Of a stretch of 64,000 nt of DNA, positions 22,017 through 33,766 are shown in pieces. The stretch covers positions 14,146,747-14,210,746 of the forward strand of contig JAPTYO010000011.1 in NCBI GenBank assembly GCA_036873135.1, given 5' to 3'. Position numbers and translations under genes: made by a program. Under the pieces are notes generated by a model. The model was not told where the DNA came from. It saw only the letters and a program-made list of their open reading frames with translations, and did no database searches. Within the stretch, counting starts at the first letter, position 1; every line of letters begins with the position of its first letter. The stretch is from Clarkia xantiana subsp. parviflora (lineage: Eukaryota; Streptophyta; Magnoliopsida; Myrtales; Onagraceae).

Positions 22017-23590
22017 AAATTATCTGTAAGATATTTATCTCCAGATATGATATTTTATTAAAAAAATAATTCTCTGTAAAGATATATATCCTTAGGAATA
22101 TTCTCTAGAATAATTATCTGTTAGCAATTTTTTATTTAAATTTTATCTGTAACTAGGCTAGGTTTTTAGTATAAATAGGGGTTTAGGGTTATATTGTAAA
22201 AACACAGAAAAACACCACAAAAAAATAATAAAACGACTCATCGAAAATCGTGCAAAAAAAAAGAATTATTTTTTTATCTCCTCTCTCTCTCTTCTCTCTC
22301 TCTTCTCTCTCTCTCTCCTCCTTCTTCCTTTTATTTTTCGGTGACCTCCGTTCGCTGCAGCCTTCCCCCAGACACCACCCACGCCGTCGACCTTCACTGT
22401 CGCTGCTCGGCCTCGCTCCGCCCCTCTCTCCGTCCTCGTTGCTCGCCGGAGCCAATAGCTGTCCCGACTGAACCGGAGTTCTGCCCTACGAACCACCTTC
22501 CATGGTTTCTCCGTATCTCCCGCCGTGAACCCGTGACCACCGGACCAGTGCCAGCCACGACCACAGCGGAGCTCCGTCCTCGTGCCCCCGGCCACTTCTG
22601 TCGCACCGCCCATCGCCACCATCCCTTGGCCGCACCGAACACGAGCTCGAGCTCATCGTCCCCTTACCTCGCCGTCCACTGCGCCCCCGTCCTCACCGGA
22701 GCTGAAGCCCGAACGGTGACCACGCATCCAGCAAGCTCGCCCAGGCCACCGCCAACCTCCTCGCCTTGCTTTGCTCCGCCTCGCCGCACCCTGCCGTGAC
22801 CACGTCGTGCATCTCGGTTGTTCTCGTCGGGACTGGCTACTGCTCCGCCCTTCCTCACCAGAGGTCGTCGCCTTCCTCGTCGACCGGCCACCCCCTGACC
22901 GCTGCTGTCCAGTGCCGTGTCGCCTCGGTGCCTCCTCCCACTCTGTCCGGTGCTGTCCCGACTCCTGCAGGTAATCCCGTGATCTTCTTCTCTTTTTTCT
23001 TTGTTTTTTCATATTATATTATATTATTATATAATTTATCTATTTATTTATTCAATTTATGTTATTTGTTATTATGTTATTATATTATAATTAATTAGGT
23101 ATTTTAAAAATGTAATTGGTTAAATTTTGAATAGGTGAATCATGTATGTATGTTAAATTTATGTTGGGTTTTGTATAAATTTGAGCATGTTTAATAATTT
23201 TCATTTTTTTTGGATCTCGTTTTAATTAAGAGTTATGAATTACAATTAGTCCTAGACCAGGTCGATATTTGATAATAATTTTGTATACGATAAAAATTTA
23301 ACCTTGGCATAGTTAAATTAATTTGATATAACATATATTTAGATAATTGAATTGGCAACTTAAGTGAATTTGAGTACCGAAAGGGCGTGATTAAAAATTA
23401 TATTTTTAATTCGTAATAGGACCCCTGAATCCAAAATCTTTGATCGTAGATCAATTTTAGACCTAAGTTTAACTCACGTTTCACTTAGGCAATTTAGAAT
23501 TCTAGTTAGCCTTAATTAACTAGTGGCTACTCTATTCAAAATCCGCGTTTTCAAAACGTAATTCGTCGTATGTTAGATTTAGGTCTGACA
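22017..23590 (+). repeat. LTR F (same family as C's LTR), 5' end cut by C
   Basis: Opposite in orientation to C. It contains AATTATCTGTAAGATA words, a TATA box (TATAAATA, 22170-22177) and CTCTCTC. A CpG- and Pro-codon-rich block follows (22340-22970), ending CTGCAGGTAATCCCG, then AT-rich DNA. The conserved GAGTACCGAAAGGGCGTGAT comes next (about 23369), and the end is TTTAGGTCTGACA at 23590. It sits in the leader of copia G, whose sequence resumes at 23591 and matches H's leader. Whether it is a solo LTR or the 3' LTR of a longer copy cannot be told here. Confidence 0.75.
22170..22177 (+). promoter_or_regulatory. TATA box of LTR F
   Basis: AGTATAAATAGGGGTTTAGG; the same TATAAATAGGGGT word is at about 53963 in LTR K, and CTATAAAAGG holds this place in C. 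Confidence 0.65.
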
Positions 23591-25367
23591 CACATGATGA
23601 TATGCTTGTGTAGTAGAATTGTGTGTGCAAATATGAAATCCTCGAAACATTTTTAAAAGGGCCTTGGGAAAGCCAAGCTTGGGAGTTTTAAAACCTCCCG
23701 TTTCGGTAAAAAGCGATTAAACCGTTTAAAATGACTGATCTATTAGAAAGGAGATGACGGTAATGTGAACTCTTTCATGACCCCTTTCCTTTGGTTTACT
23801 GGCGGTTGGTTTGCTTAGATATCCGATTAATCATTATTAGTTGTCTTCTATCTCATAGATATCCGATGTATGCAATTCTTTTTCCAAAATGTTGTTGTCT
23901 CCCTGATTATGCATGATTATCAGTATGTTAGTATCGAATAGCTGTACAAATGGATTCATCATGTGCCAATGAGCTTTTGAATGAAACGAACTATAAGTCG
24001 TGGTGCAAACGCATCAATGATCTATTAGGCGATAAGGGTCTGATAGACCAAATTTAGAAAACGACCTGACAAAGGGGCTAGCATATGCCCACTTTAAGTG
24101 GTAGCAGGATGACAAGAGGGCCAAGGAGATATTGCTGTCACAGATGTCTTCAGACCTTAAAGAAGAGTACAAGAATATTCCACTTACAAAGGATATCTGG
24201 GATGCACTGTTTATGAAATATGGAAACGGCTTAGCAGTGACGTTGCACCTACTTATACTCTTTTTGGATGAATGTCTAAAGAGCAATAACATTGGTGTGC
24301 TTGAAAAGGCATACCAACTCCTTAGCATGATCGAACCACTTGAGGATGATAGTTAGATGCCTGAATGGGATAAAATTCAAGCCATAATCGGGACCCTCCC
24401 GAAGTCCTGGACAGCAACCAGAACTTTACTGACTATTTGCAACTCAGTGTAAGATCTCCCAACTGTCATGAAATTAATCGAGATGGAAGAGACTCGATTG
24501 GCATCGATGAAGAAAGACACCAAAATGCCAGGACAACCTGCTGGACGGAGAAAGAGGAAATGGAGGAGCAATGGAAAGAAACAACAGGTCGTTGACGGTA
24601 AAATGTCGACAAAGCCTGAACAAGGCAAACTCCAATTAAAATCAGTGATAGTTTGCAGGGACTCCGACCCTCGCCGCATCGGTGATGGAGTTGGGTCCAG
24701 CAAATCTCATACCGCCAAGGTATGCGACATTGGATATGTTATGGAAGATTTAGTTTCCTCGACTGTCATGTTAACCAATGACAAATCAAATAACCAATGA
24801 AAAAGGATCTTTTGCCATGTTCAGACGGATGCCGCAGGATTCACAAAGGATATACATTGACGACAACTCTTAAGTTGACGTCGAGGGAATAGGGAACTGT
24901 AAACTGTCTATGCATAATGGCAGAACCTTACTTCTCGAGAATTTCCTTTTTGCTCCTATAATTCGAAGGAATGTTGTTTCTGTAACTTCTCTCATGGATA
25001 ATGGATTTGCTTTATCATTTGAGAACTCCCTTGTTCGAATAAATAAAGGCAATGTCCTTTATCGGCATGCATTTTCCTCTAATGGTCTCATAGTTATGGA
25101 TTTGAAGGGATATGAAATTTCAAACCGAATGTATTCAATATCGTCTAGGGAAGCACAAACTGATGCGGCGGGATGACATGCAAGGTTGGGACACATCGGC
25201 TATGACATAGTTCAAACTCTAGCCTGGAGAGGGCTACTCCCAGGAGCAAGTCAAGTGGTGAAAACCACTTTTGAGGACTGTCTAGCCGGAAAATCAACCC
25301 GCAAACCATTTGGTGAATCACTACGAGCTGAATACCCGTTGCATCTAATTCATTCCGACGTATGTGG
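23591..25367 (+). mobile_element. Copia element G, internal fragment
   Basis: This is the outermost host visible. It begins in the leader (GGGCCTTGGGAAAGCCAAG at 23660, shared with H at 60539) and runs through gag, a damaged protease and the start of integrase. It stops at 25367 where copia L inserted. Its LTRs and the rest of pol lie outside the window or beyond the nested insertions. Confidence 0.78.
23950..25367 (+). pseudogene. gag-protease-integrase N-terminus of copia G, degenerate
   Basis: The ATG at 23950 opens LLNETNYKSWCKRINDLLGDKG, a copia Gag start of the UBN2 type, stopped after 35 codons. Gag continues in another frame from 24090 (AKEILLSQMSSDLKEEY, KDIWDALFMKYG) with further stops, and ends in a basic region near 24550. 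The protease lacks its D-S/T-G site and starts late (VEGIGNCKLSMHNGRTLLL, 24885 on). The pre-integrase segment reads ARLGHIGYDIVQTLAWRGLLPG, and the first Cys of its usual C-x2-C is replaced (FEDC). The frame ends at HSDVCG, exactly where L inserted. Confidence 0.8.
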
Positions 25368-25959
25368 TGTTAGATTACTGGGAGTAATCACTTCAGATAT
25401 TTTAAACATGGTACATGCTAGTAATCAATATTACGCAGCAAAAGATTCACACATACCTCAGAAGTAATCCGTAGTCTCAAGATCCTGCAGCAGGAAGTTC
25501 ACGGTCCTCCGGTCGGCACCCGTAGAGGTTCTTGTTAAGGAAGCCCTACACGGTATATTCTCCACAACAAAGCCGCTGATCGATTCTTGACAGGGACGGA
25601 TCTCCGGAGTGTTTGCTCGAAGGCAAATTGGCACACCCTTTGGTGAAGGTGAGGTTCGGCTAAATATAGGTGTTATGGGAAGCGGGTTTTTTTCTTCTAT
25701 AAAACACTCCAAGGAGGGATTAAGGATTTAACTTAATAAAACCCCTAACACCTCTTATTTATAGGGGGAAATGTCCACTTTACCCCTACTAATAAGTTCG
25801 GCCGGCCTATGCATAAGGGAGGCCCATATTTTGGGCCTCTCATGTCAATTGAGACATGGGTTTGGCCCAATGTCCTAATGTGACATTTACCCAATTGTAT
25901 TAGGTAACATATACATATAATGGGCTTCCATTTACGTCGCCCATCACCATATGCTTACA
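25368..25959 (-). repeat. 3' LTR of copia L
   Basis: A 592 bp LTR. The plus strand runs TGTTAGATTACTGGGAGTAATC...CATATGCTTACA. It is closely similar to 28060-28660, 54553-55149 and, reversed, 58232-58817. A TATA region lies at about 25760 (CCTATAAATAAGAGG on the minus strand). The adjacent GCTCCCACTTGTCGG is the polypurine tract in reverse. Confidence 0.88.
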
Positions 25960-27675
25960 GCTCCCACTTGTCGGAATGGGAGGGTGCCTGTTAATGTATT
26001 TTCGTCCAAATCAGCATCAACATTTCACTCCTTTGATCTCGCCCTTGCTTCCGAATTGTTCATACGAGGTTTGCCGTGTGACCGGCGAACACGACGGGCA
26101 TCGTGCTACTAATCTGTTAGGAGTCTTGTAGCACCCGCGGAACGTTGATTCCCTATCTTCAATCAACCTCTTATAAACAATATAGTTTCGTGTTGTATCC
26201 TAAGTCAACTGTTAATTCTCCATTTGCCTAGTCTCCGCATTGGAGCACTTCTTCAAGGCATCCGTACAAGTATTCACAACCTTCAACGAATATCCAGTTG
26301 GTGGCCACCTAGTGAATACAAGAGTCGGTGAGTTATAGGTGAGCTTGACCATCCCCATCGCTCATATCCTTAGTCAAACCTAACCAGTTTCCAAAGAGGG
26401 AGTCACTGGGCCTTTTTGTTCAGCACTTCGCTCGTAAAGCTGGGAAGCGAACATTGAGCCTGACCTTAAATATGAGCTCTGAGTCCGTAAGGATACTTCG
26501 GGTCCTCTTCATAAGGCTCCCGGGATCAATCACACGCTCGAGGTGAAGAAGTTTGCGCCCGTTAGAATCACAAGGAGTTTGCGGGATCTAGCACAACCGA
26601 GTTGTGACCCCGTAGTCGAACGTGGCACGCGTAGTATGAAGCACGCGTGGATAGTATACCTGAACTTTTAAGTTGACAGGAATGAGATATGTAAATCATG
26701 CTATCGCAGGTTTTCATATGGCCCAGAATGTGGTTTAATGACGAACGGAGTTCATCACGGCGATTTGCAAAACGAAGATCCTGTCGAGTTACTTCAAAAC
26801 TAGATAATCGTCTTACGTAATCAGGTTTATCCCGCTGATTCTTAGCCAGCCTTACTTGTTAGAGGCCTCCCTCCACCGCATGACGACCGTACCTGTGTGA
26901 CTAGGTAAGGCCCACATTCGATATAGTTTGGCAGAGGATTGCGTCCTCCTACGACTTAGTTTATAGACCGTAAATATGATGTATTCAAACATTAAGACGT
27001 CGATGGATCATAAAATTGATTGCTCGATGGATCATAAAATTGATTGCAATTTTCTCATTTATTAAAAATGTAACTTTCAATTATCAAAATGTTATCACAG
27101 ATAGGGCTGAGCAAATTACCCAGTTGGAACCGGAACTGAACAGGAACCACTCATTTGGGTAGGTTTCGGGTAGATGTAAACGGTTCTGGTACAGTTCTGG
27201 GATTAAATTACAAGAACCGGTATTTTCGGTTCCGGTTGCGGGATAAGTCTTCGGATACCCAAATACCCGGAACCGGAACCGTTATAGATAAAAAAAAAAC
27301 ACTAAAGATTTAAAAAATGTAAAATTGTTGTTTATGGAAAATGCTGAAATTATTTTATGAATTCACTGGGTACAGTACTGATTTCAATTTCAACTGGGTA
27401 CCCAGCACCCAGTTCCAACTGGGTATCCAGAACCCGGTTCCAATTTATACCCATAATTAGATTATTTTGTTTGAAAATTTTGTAACCGGTTCCTTAACGG
27501 GTACTCGGAACCGATTTGTTCTTAGCGGTTCTGGTACAATTCCGGTTCCTAAATGTTCTGGTACGGTTCTGGGTAATGAAGTTAGGAACCGTTTAGTATT
27601 GGTCTGGTTTTGGGATGCCCAAAAAGTACTGGGTACCCGGAACCGCTCACCCCTAATCACAGATACATGCCACTT
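25960..27675 (-). other. Long 3' non-coding region of copia L
   Basis: About 1.15 kb once the MITE is removed. No frame of note, but it is conserved in order and sequence in J (28661-29140 plus 40531-41190) and I (55150-56107): GGAATGGGAGGGTGCCTGTT, GTGAATACAAGAGTCGGTGA, CATCCCCATCGCTCATATCC, CACGCTCGAGGTGAAGA. Confidence 0.7.
27102..27655. mobile_element. hAT-like MITE, 554 bp, with 8 bp target duplication
   Basis: Terminal inverted repeats TAGGGCTGAGC and (reversed) TAGGGGTGAGC. Flanks are ATCACAGA at 27094-27101 and again at 27656-27663. The sites in J (near 41172) and I (near 56052) lack the insert, so it is a true insertion into L. No transposase. The interior is rich in AACCGGAACCG words. 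Confidence 0.88.
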
Positions 27676-28059
27676 TTAAACCCTACGCAATCCAAGCAGT
27701 TTTACATGCTTTTCGAATATTTCCCTGCGTAGTGGTTTAGTTAATGGGTCTGAAACCATGTTGTTAGTGGATAAGTATTCCAAAGTGATTGTATTGTCTT
27801 CTACCATAGATTTAGCATAAAAATATTTCACATCAATGTGTTTAGTCCTACTATGGTACTTCAGATACTTAACTGCCGTAATAGCAGCCTGACTGTCAGA
27901 GTGTACCACGATGGGTTTACTCACGTCTTTGTCACCAAGCAGTGGAGTAAGAAGCCTTTTTAGCCAAACTGCTTCCTGTGCGTTTTTGGAGAGAGCTACA
28001 AATTCCGATTCCATTTTAGATAGCGCGACACATGTTTGCTTCTTGCTCATCCATGAAAC
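27676..28059 (-). pseudogene. RNase H C-terminus of copia L
   Basis: The minus strand is open from the J insertion point: SWMSKKQTCVALSKMESEFVALS, HSDSQAAITAV, YHSRTKHIDVKY, ending KLLGLRRV. The frame is intact to its stop at 27676. The upstream part lies beyond J, whose LTR interrupts the codon stretch at 28059 (flank GAAAC, 28055-28059). Confidence 0.88.
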
Positions 28060-28660
28060 TATTAGATTACGGGGAGTAATCACTACGGAAACTAAAATCA
28101 TGGTACATGTAAGTAATCGAAATTACGTAGCGAAAGATTCGCACATACTTCTACAGTTGTCCATAGTCCCAAGATCTTTGCAGGAGGGAGTTCACGATCA
28201 TCCGGTCGGCACACGTAGGGGTTCTTGTGAAGGAAGCCCTACGTGGTATATTCTTCACAGCAAAGCCTCTGATCGATTCTTGGCAAGGGACGGATCTCCA
28301 GAGTGTTTGCTCGAAGGCAAATTGGCACACCCTTTGTGAGGTAGTGGGTTCGGCCGAACTATGGTGTATTTGAGGGAAGGGTTTTCTCTCAAATCACCAC
28401 TTGAAGGGAATTGTGATTAACCCTAATAAAATCCCTAACTCCCCATATATATAGGAGGAGTAAAGTGAACAAAAGTCCACTTTACCCACCTACATAATTC
28501 GGCCGGCCACTATGCATAGGGAGGCCCAATTTTGGGCCTCTCATGTCAATTGGGATTTGTGTCTGGCCCAATGTCCTAATGTGACATGTACCCAATTTAC
28601 TTGGGTAACATATACATATAATAGGCTTCCATTTACGACGCCCATCACCATATGCTTACA
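28060..28660 (-). repeat. 3' LTR of copia J
   Basis: 601 bp, ATTAGATTACGGGGAGTAATC...CATATGCTTACA on the plus strand; the expected terminal TG is mutated to TA at 28060-28061. Followed by GCTCCCACTCGCC (polypurine tract reversed). Confidence 0.85.
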
Positions 28661-29140
28661 GCTCCCACTCGCCGAAATGGGAGGGTGCCTGTTAATGTAA
28701 TGTATTCCAAATCAGCATCAACATTTCACTCCTTCAATCTCGTCCTTTGCTTCCGAATAGTTCATAAGAGGTTTGTCGTGCGACCGGCGGACACGACGAG
28801 AATCGTGCTACTCATCTGTTAGGAATGTTGTAGCGCCTGCAGAACGTTGATTCCCTTTTCTCCAATCAACCTGTTATAAACAACATTTATATAGTGTCGC
28901 GTTGTATCCTAGGTCAACTGATAATTCTCCTTTTGCCTAGTCTCCTCATAGGAACACTTCTCCAAGGCATCCTTACAAGTATTCACAACCTTAAACTAAT
29001 AACCGATTGGTGGCCACCTTAGTGAATACAAGAGTCGGTGAATTACATGTGAACTTGACCATCCCCCTCGCTCATATCCGTAGTCAAACCCAACCGGTTT
29101 CCAAAGACGTGGTCACTAGGCCTTTTTGTTCAGCACTACG
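28661..29140 (-). other. 3' non-coding region of J, first piece
   Basis: Matches 25960-26430 in L and 55150-55610 in I. No gene. Ends at CTACG, the target of element A. Confidence 0.72.
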
Positions 29141-29805
29141 TGATGGGTATACGTCCGATTCAGGTTCGTTTTATATTAATCAGACTTCGTTTAGACGTCA
29201 AACCCATCAAACAGTCTAGAATTATTCACCCGCGAGTATTCAAAAGTTCGGGGCACGCGCGTAATCGCCCCGGACTTACACCTCGTCCGGATTGTGGGAC
29301 AATCCGACCCTCCGGATTGTCCCGACACTCCGGACCTCCCGGGATCCTCGCGATACTCCGGGACGGTCCGGATTACTCCTCTTGATGACGCATAAAACCC
29401 TACGCAAACACTACACGTGCAGACCCTCCCGATGTCAGCTTTACTCCTGTCTATGCCCGGTTCATAATTTACATTAAACCGGCGTTAGACCGTTCAAAAC
29501 CGGGTTCGAGTTGGAAAACTCCTATTTAAGGGATTCCACTCTTCCATTTTACGACTAAGTTGATAGCGGAAGCTCTGACCTCTCTCTCTTACTTTCTCTC
29601 TCTAAAATACCTGACTTAAGCTTCGGAGAGGGTTCATTGCACTCCACCCCCCCCCCCCTTGCGTGGTGTGCGATATAGCCCCTCGTGTAGGTATACGGAG
29701 ACGCACGAGCCCCGAAACGTGCGAAGACCCGAGGAGTGAGCAGCCCGAGGCATCTTCCCGAATCAATACCAGGATCCGACAGTTCGTCTGGTCCGGGTCA
29801 CAAAA
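29141..29805 (+). repeat. 5' LTR of A
   Basis: 665 bp, starting TGATGGGTATACGTCCG. The terminal CA is changed to AA (3' copy ends CCCAACA, 5' copy CACAAAA). U3 is rich in CCGGATT words (29275-29385). A TATTTAAG promoter box lies near 29523. Confidence 0.88.
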
Positions 29806-29825
29806 TTTTAGCGCCGTCCGTGAGA
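29806..29825 (+). promoter_or_regulatory. Primer-binding region of A
   Basis: TTTTAGCGCCGTCCGTGAGA, a mutated form of the TGGCGCCGTC site seen in D. Confidence 0.6.
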
Positions 29826-29874
29826 TTCGAACGAACAAGCACTCGCTTACAAGCAATAGCTACATGGAAAATAC

Positions 29875-32800
29875 ATACGTGATACACGGTGGTTTTGGAG
29901 CCGGAGGTGAAACATCATATACAAGGGAAGCAGACGCGTCCCAAATGACACAACAGCCCCCCGAACACCAACAAGAATACGAATCCATGGAAGACGTCAT
30001 ATACTTCTCGGCAAAAGACAAAGAGCATACAGTGTACCCACACGACGATGCTCTGGTCATAACCATGGAAGTAGACAATATGGATATCAAGCGCATATTA
30101 GTAGATGGAGGATCCCCCCCCCCCCAACATACTAACCAAAGAGATGGTCCTCGCCCTGGGAAGGAAAAGGAACATCAAACAGGTGCACTCTCCACTTGTT
30201 GGATTCATCGGGAACACCAAATACCCGGTGGGAACAATCCAGTTACCAGTCACCCTGGGAGCGGGTGATAAACAATTACACATGGAGATACCTTACTTAG
30301 TAGTGGAAAAGCTAGATGCATACAACGACATTCTAGGCTACACAACTATGAACGCGTGGGGAATTGTGGCCTCAACCGCACACCAAAAGCTCAAATTCCC
30401 TACCTCTGTGGGAATCGGGGAAGTCAAGGGAGATCAACAGCTATCAATGGAGTGTTACAACATACTTCAGCACAACGTCAAGGAAGATGATAGCGACATC
30501 CCTTTTATCGACAAAGACCCCAGGAAAGAGCGAGCTTGTCCAACCCCATTAGATGAGCTTGTCCAGCCCCATTGTAGATGAGCCAGACAGGATGGTTCGA
30601 ATAGGCGTATCACTCTCAGAGGAAGAGATGATAGAAATCACAGCACTCCTAAGGGAATACAATGACCTATTCGCATGGTCCCCAAATGATATGCCTGGGA
30701 TAAGTCCAGACATGATCTCCCACAAGCTCAACATCAAGCCAGGAATACGAGCTGTCACACAAAAACTATGACCACTCAGGGGCAACAAGAAAGTAGCCGT
30801 ACGAGAGGAAGTAGGAAAGCTTTTAGAAGCTAGGTTCATTGAAGAAGCAAGGTTCCAAACATGGGTCGCAAACCCTTTATTGGTACCAAAGTCCAATGGC
30901 AACTTAAAGATGTGCATCGACTACAGAGACCTCAACAATGCATGCCCCAAGGACTCGTATCCTTTGCCAAGAATTGATCAATTGGTCGATGCCACAGCAG
31001 GCCATGAATTGCTATCTATAATTGATGCATATTCATGGTACTATCAAATACCAATGTTTCTCGAGGACGCCCCGCACACTGCATTCTATGTAGACAACGA
31101 CATATACAATTACAAGGTAATGCCGTTTGGCTTAATCAATGCGGGAGCAGCATATCAAAGGATGGTAAACACGATATTCGGTGACCTGATCGGGAAAACA
31201 ATGGAGGCATACGTCGACGAAATGGTCGTAAAGTCATTCAAGAGATACAACCATGCTAACTATCTCCGCGTAACATTCCAAAGGATGCGCGAATTCCAAG
31301 TCCGCCTAAACCCAGCAAAATCTGCTTTCGGCGTAAGGGCAGGGAAAATACTAGGCTTCATGGTTAGCCAAAGGGGTATAGAGACAAACCCAGAAAAGGT
31401 TAAAGAAATTGAAGAAATGGCATCTCCTACAAAGCATAAAGAAGTGCAACAACTAAATGGTCGGCTAGCAGCCCTAAACAGATTCCTGGCGAAGATCGGT
31501 GATAAAGCAATCCCCTTCTTTGAAATCCTACGGGCCAACAAGAAGTTCGAGTGGACACCAATATGCGAAGAAGCCTTCCAGCAGTAAAAGAAAGACTTGC
31601 GAACACTGCCAGCATTGGCAAAGCCGATACAAGGAGAACCCCTCTACCTCTACATATCAGTACTTGTCAAGCAAAAAGGCAACACTCAGCTACCAGTGTA
31701 TTACGTTAGCAAAACCTTGGCAAAGTATGAAGTGAACTATATGCCAATAGAGAAATACCTGTACGCACTCATCATTGCTGCAAGGAAGTTAAGACCATAC
31801 TTTCACGCGCATGAAGTCACAGTACTCACAGACCAACCACTGAAACACATACTAGCAAAACCGAACATGTCAGGAAAACTGACAAAGTGGTCAGTCGGGC
31901 TGAGCAAGTTCCGTATCCACTTCGCCCCACAAACTTCAACCAAGGGACAGGCCTTAGCAGACTTCATTGCGGGATTCACAAGGATCTCCCTTGAGGAAAC
32001 AATCAAAGAAAACGTCCCACAGGCTGTAGAACCCGTTGAAGTATGGGAGATGTACACAGACGGATCATCAAACGTAGGAGGATAGGGGGCAGGACTCCTC
32101 CTAATACCACCTGACGGATCCGAACCCTTGAGATATGCTCTAACCTTAGTGTTTAGAACAACAAACAATGAGGCGGAATACGAGACCTTGATAACAGGCC
32201 TGCGAATTGCCAAAGGTGTTGGTGTCAAACACCTGAGGGTAAAGTGCGACTCCAAATTGGTCGTCAACCAGGTAAAGGGGGACGACATAGCAAAGTCTGA
32301 AAACATTCAGAACTACCTAAAACAAGCAAAGGAACTCGCTAACAACTTCGACACCTTCGACATAACATCGGTCCCAATGAACGAAAACCAAGAGGCGGAC
32401 GCTTTAAGCAAATTCGTGCGAGGCAACGAACAAGGCAAAGAGACACACTTTGTGGAACACAGAATATTGTCAGTCATTGACAAATTCGAGGCGTTAGCCA
32501 TTTACACCGCGCAAACATGGATGACATCAATCCACGCATACCTCACAACAGGGACACTACCTGAAGACAAGACACAAGCTAAAAAGCTACAAAGGGTCGC
32601 CGTGAACTATGCAATTATTGAAGGCCAACTATACAAGAAAGTTTTCTTAACACCATACTTAAAGTGCATTGCACTACCAGAAACCCAAAGGTGTTAAAGG
32701 AGTTACACGAAGGACTGGCAGCCTGCGATGAAGGAGCAAGGTCCTTAATTCGCAAAGCTTTACACTTGGGATATTATTGGCCTTCTATGAAAGCCGAAGC

Positions 32801-33766
32801 AACGAACATGGTAACAGAGTGCGACTCTTGCCAACAATACTCGAGAAGTATTACGGCTCCAGCGGCAGAGCTGAGCCCAATCGCAAGTCCGTGGCCCTTC
32901 GCGCAATGGGGCATCGATCTGGTAGGCCCTCTCCCAAAATCTAAAGGGAAAACCAAGTACATAGTGGTTGCGATCGACTAATTCTCCAAGTGGATAAAAG
33001 CCAAGGCTTAGTAAGAGCAACAGATGCTCAAATCATCGATTTCATCCGAAACCACATTGTAGCCAGGTATGGCGTTCCGAGAGTTCTCATAAGCGACAAT
33101 GGTCCACAATTCAAAAGTGGTAGGCTAAAAACCTACTGCGAAACTCTAAACATAGAGAAACGCATCGCGTCAGTGCATCACGCACAAACCAACGGCCAGG
33201 TGGAGTCAACAAATAAGATCGTCATGGACGGCCTCAAGAAAAGACTCCACGCACTAAAAGGAGGATGGTCCGAAGAACTCGGTAGTGTCCTATGGGCGGC
33301 ACGCACAACGCCTAAACAATCAACTGGCGAAACATCATTCAGCATGGTGTATGGAACAGAAGCAGTTGCCCCGGTAGAGATAGCCGTCTCTTCATACCGG
33401 ACAACTCATTACGATACCCAAGCAAACGAAGAAGAAAGACTTCTAGATATGGACTTAGCCGATGAAAAGCGTTGGAAATCAGAAGAGATTCAAGCAAAAA
33501 TGCGCTTAGCCACCTCAAGATACAACTAGAAGGTCAAAGGAAGGCAATTCCATGTTGGCGAAATGGTGTGGAGAAAGAATGAATTCACACAACTCGACAC
33601 AATAAACAAGCTATCACCAAAATGGGAGGGTCCATACAAGATAGCATCAGTACCATACACCAATGCATATCGCTTGGAGGATGCAGATGGCAACATATCC
33701 ACAAACACATTCAGTGGTGGACACTTGAAAAATTTCCACGCAATAACACACCATCTACTTAACTAA
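29875..33766 (+). pseudogene. pol: pol of A: protease, reverse transcriptase, two RNase H domains, integrase
   Basis: Protease: HDDALVITMEVDNMDIKRILV then DGGS, with the frame shifted at a run of C (about 30114-30125). A near-duplicate 23-25 bp block at about 30537-30584 accompanies a second shift. An in-frame TGA at 30769 precedes reverse transcriptase (NGNLKMCIDYRDLNNACPKD). The YVDD site is changed to YVDE at 31210-31221, which should abolish activity. Further stops at 31585, 32083 (in the archaeal-type RNase H, MYTDGSSN), 32980 and 33527; shifts at about 32690 and 33005. Integrase keeps HEG...CDSC, WGIDLVGPL, ISDNGPQF and NGQVEST, and ends after GPYKI-type sequence at 33766. No Gag precedes protease. 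Confidence 0.87.

Larger units (their letters stand above)
25368..28059 (-). mobile_element. Copia element L, 3' part
   Basis: Minus-strand order from right: RNase H C-terminus (27676-28059, cut by J), a 1.15 kb non-coding region (interrupted by a MITE), polypurine tract, 3' LTR (25368-25959). Bases 25363-25367 (TGTGG) flank the insertion in G. The rest of L lies beyond J. Confidence 0.82.

Noticed and set aside
22341..22799. 152-codon Pro/Ser/Arg-rich frame in LTR F
   Set aside because: Open in several frames because of high GC content; not conserved in C or K. Kept only as part of the CpG-rich core observation.
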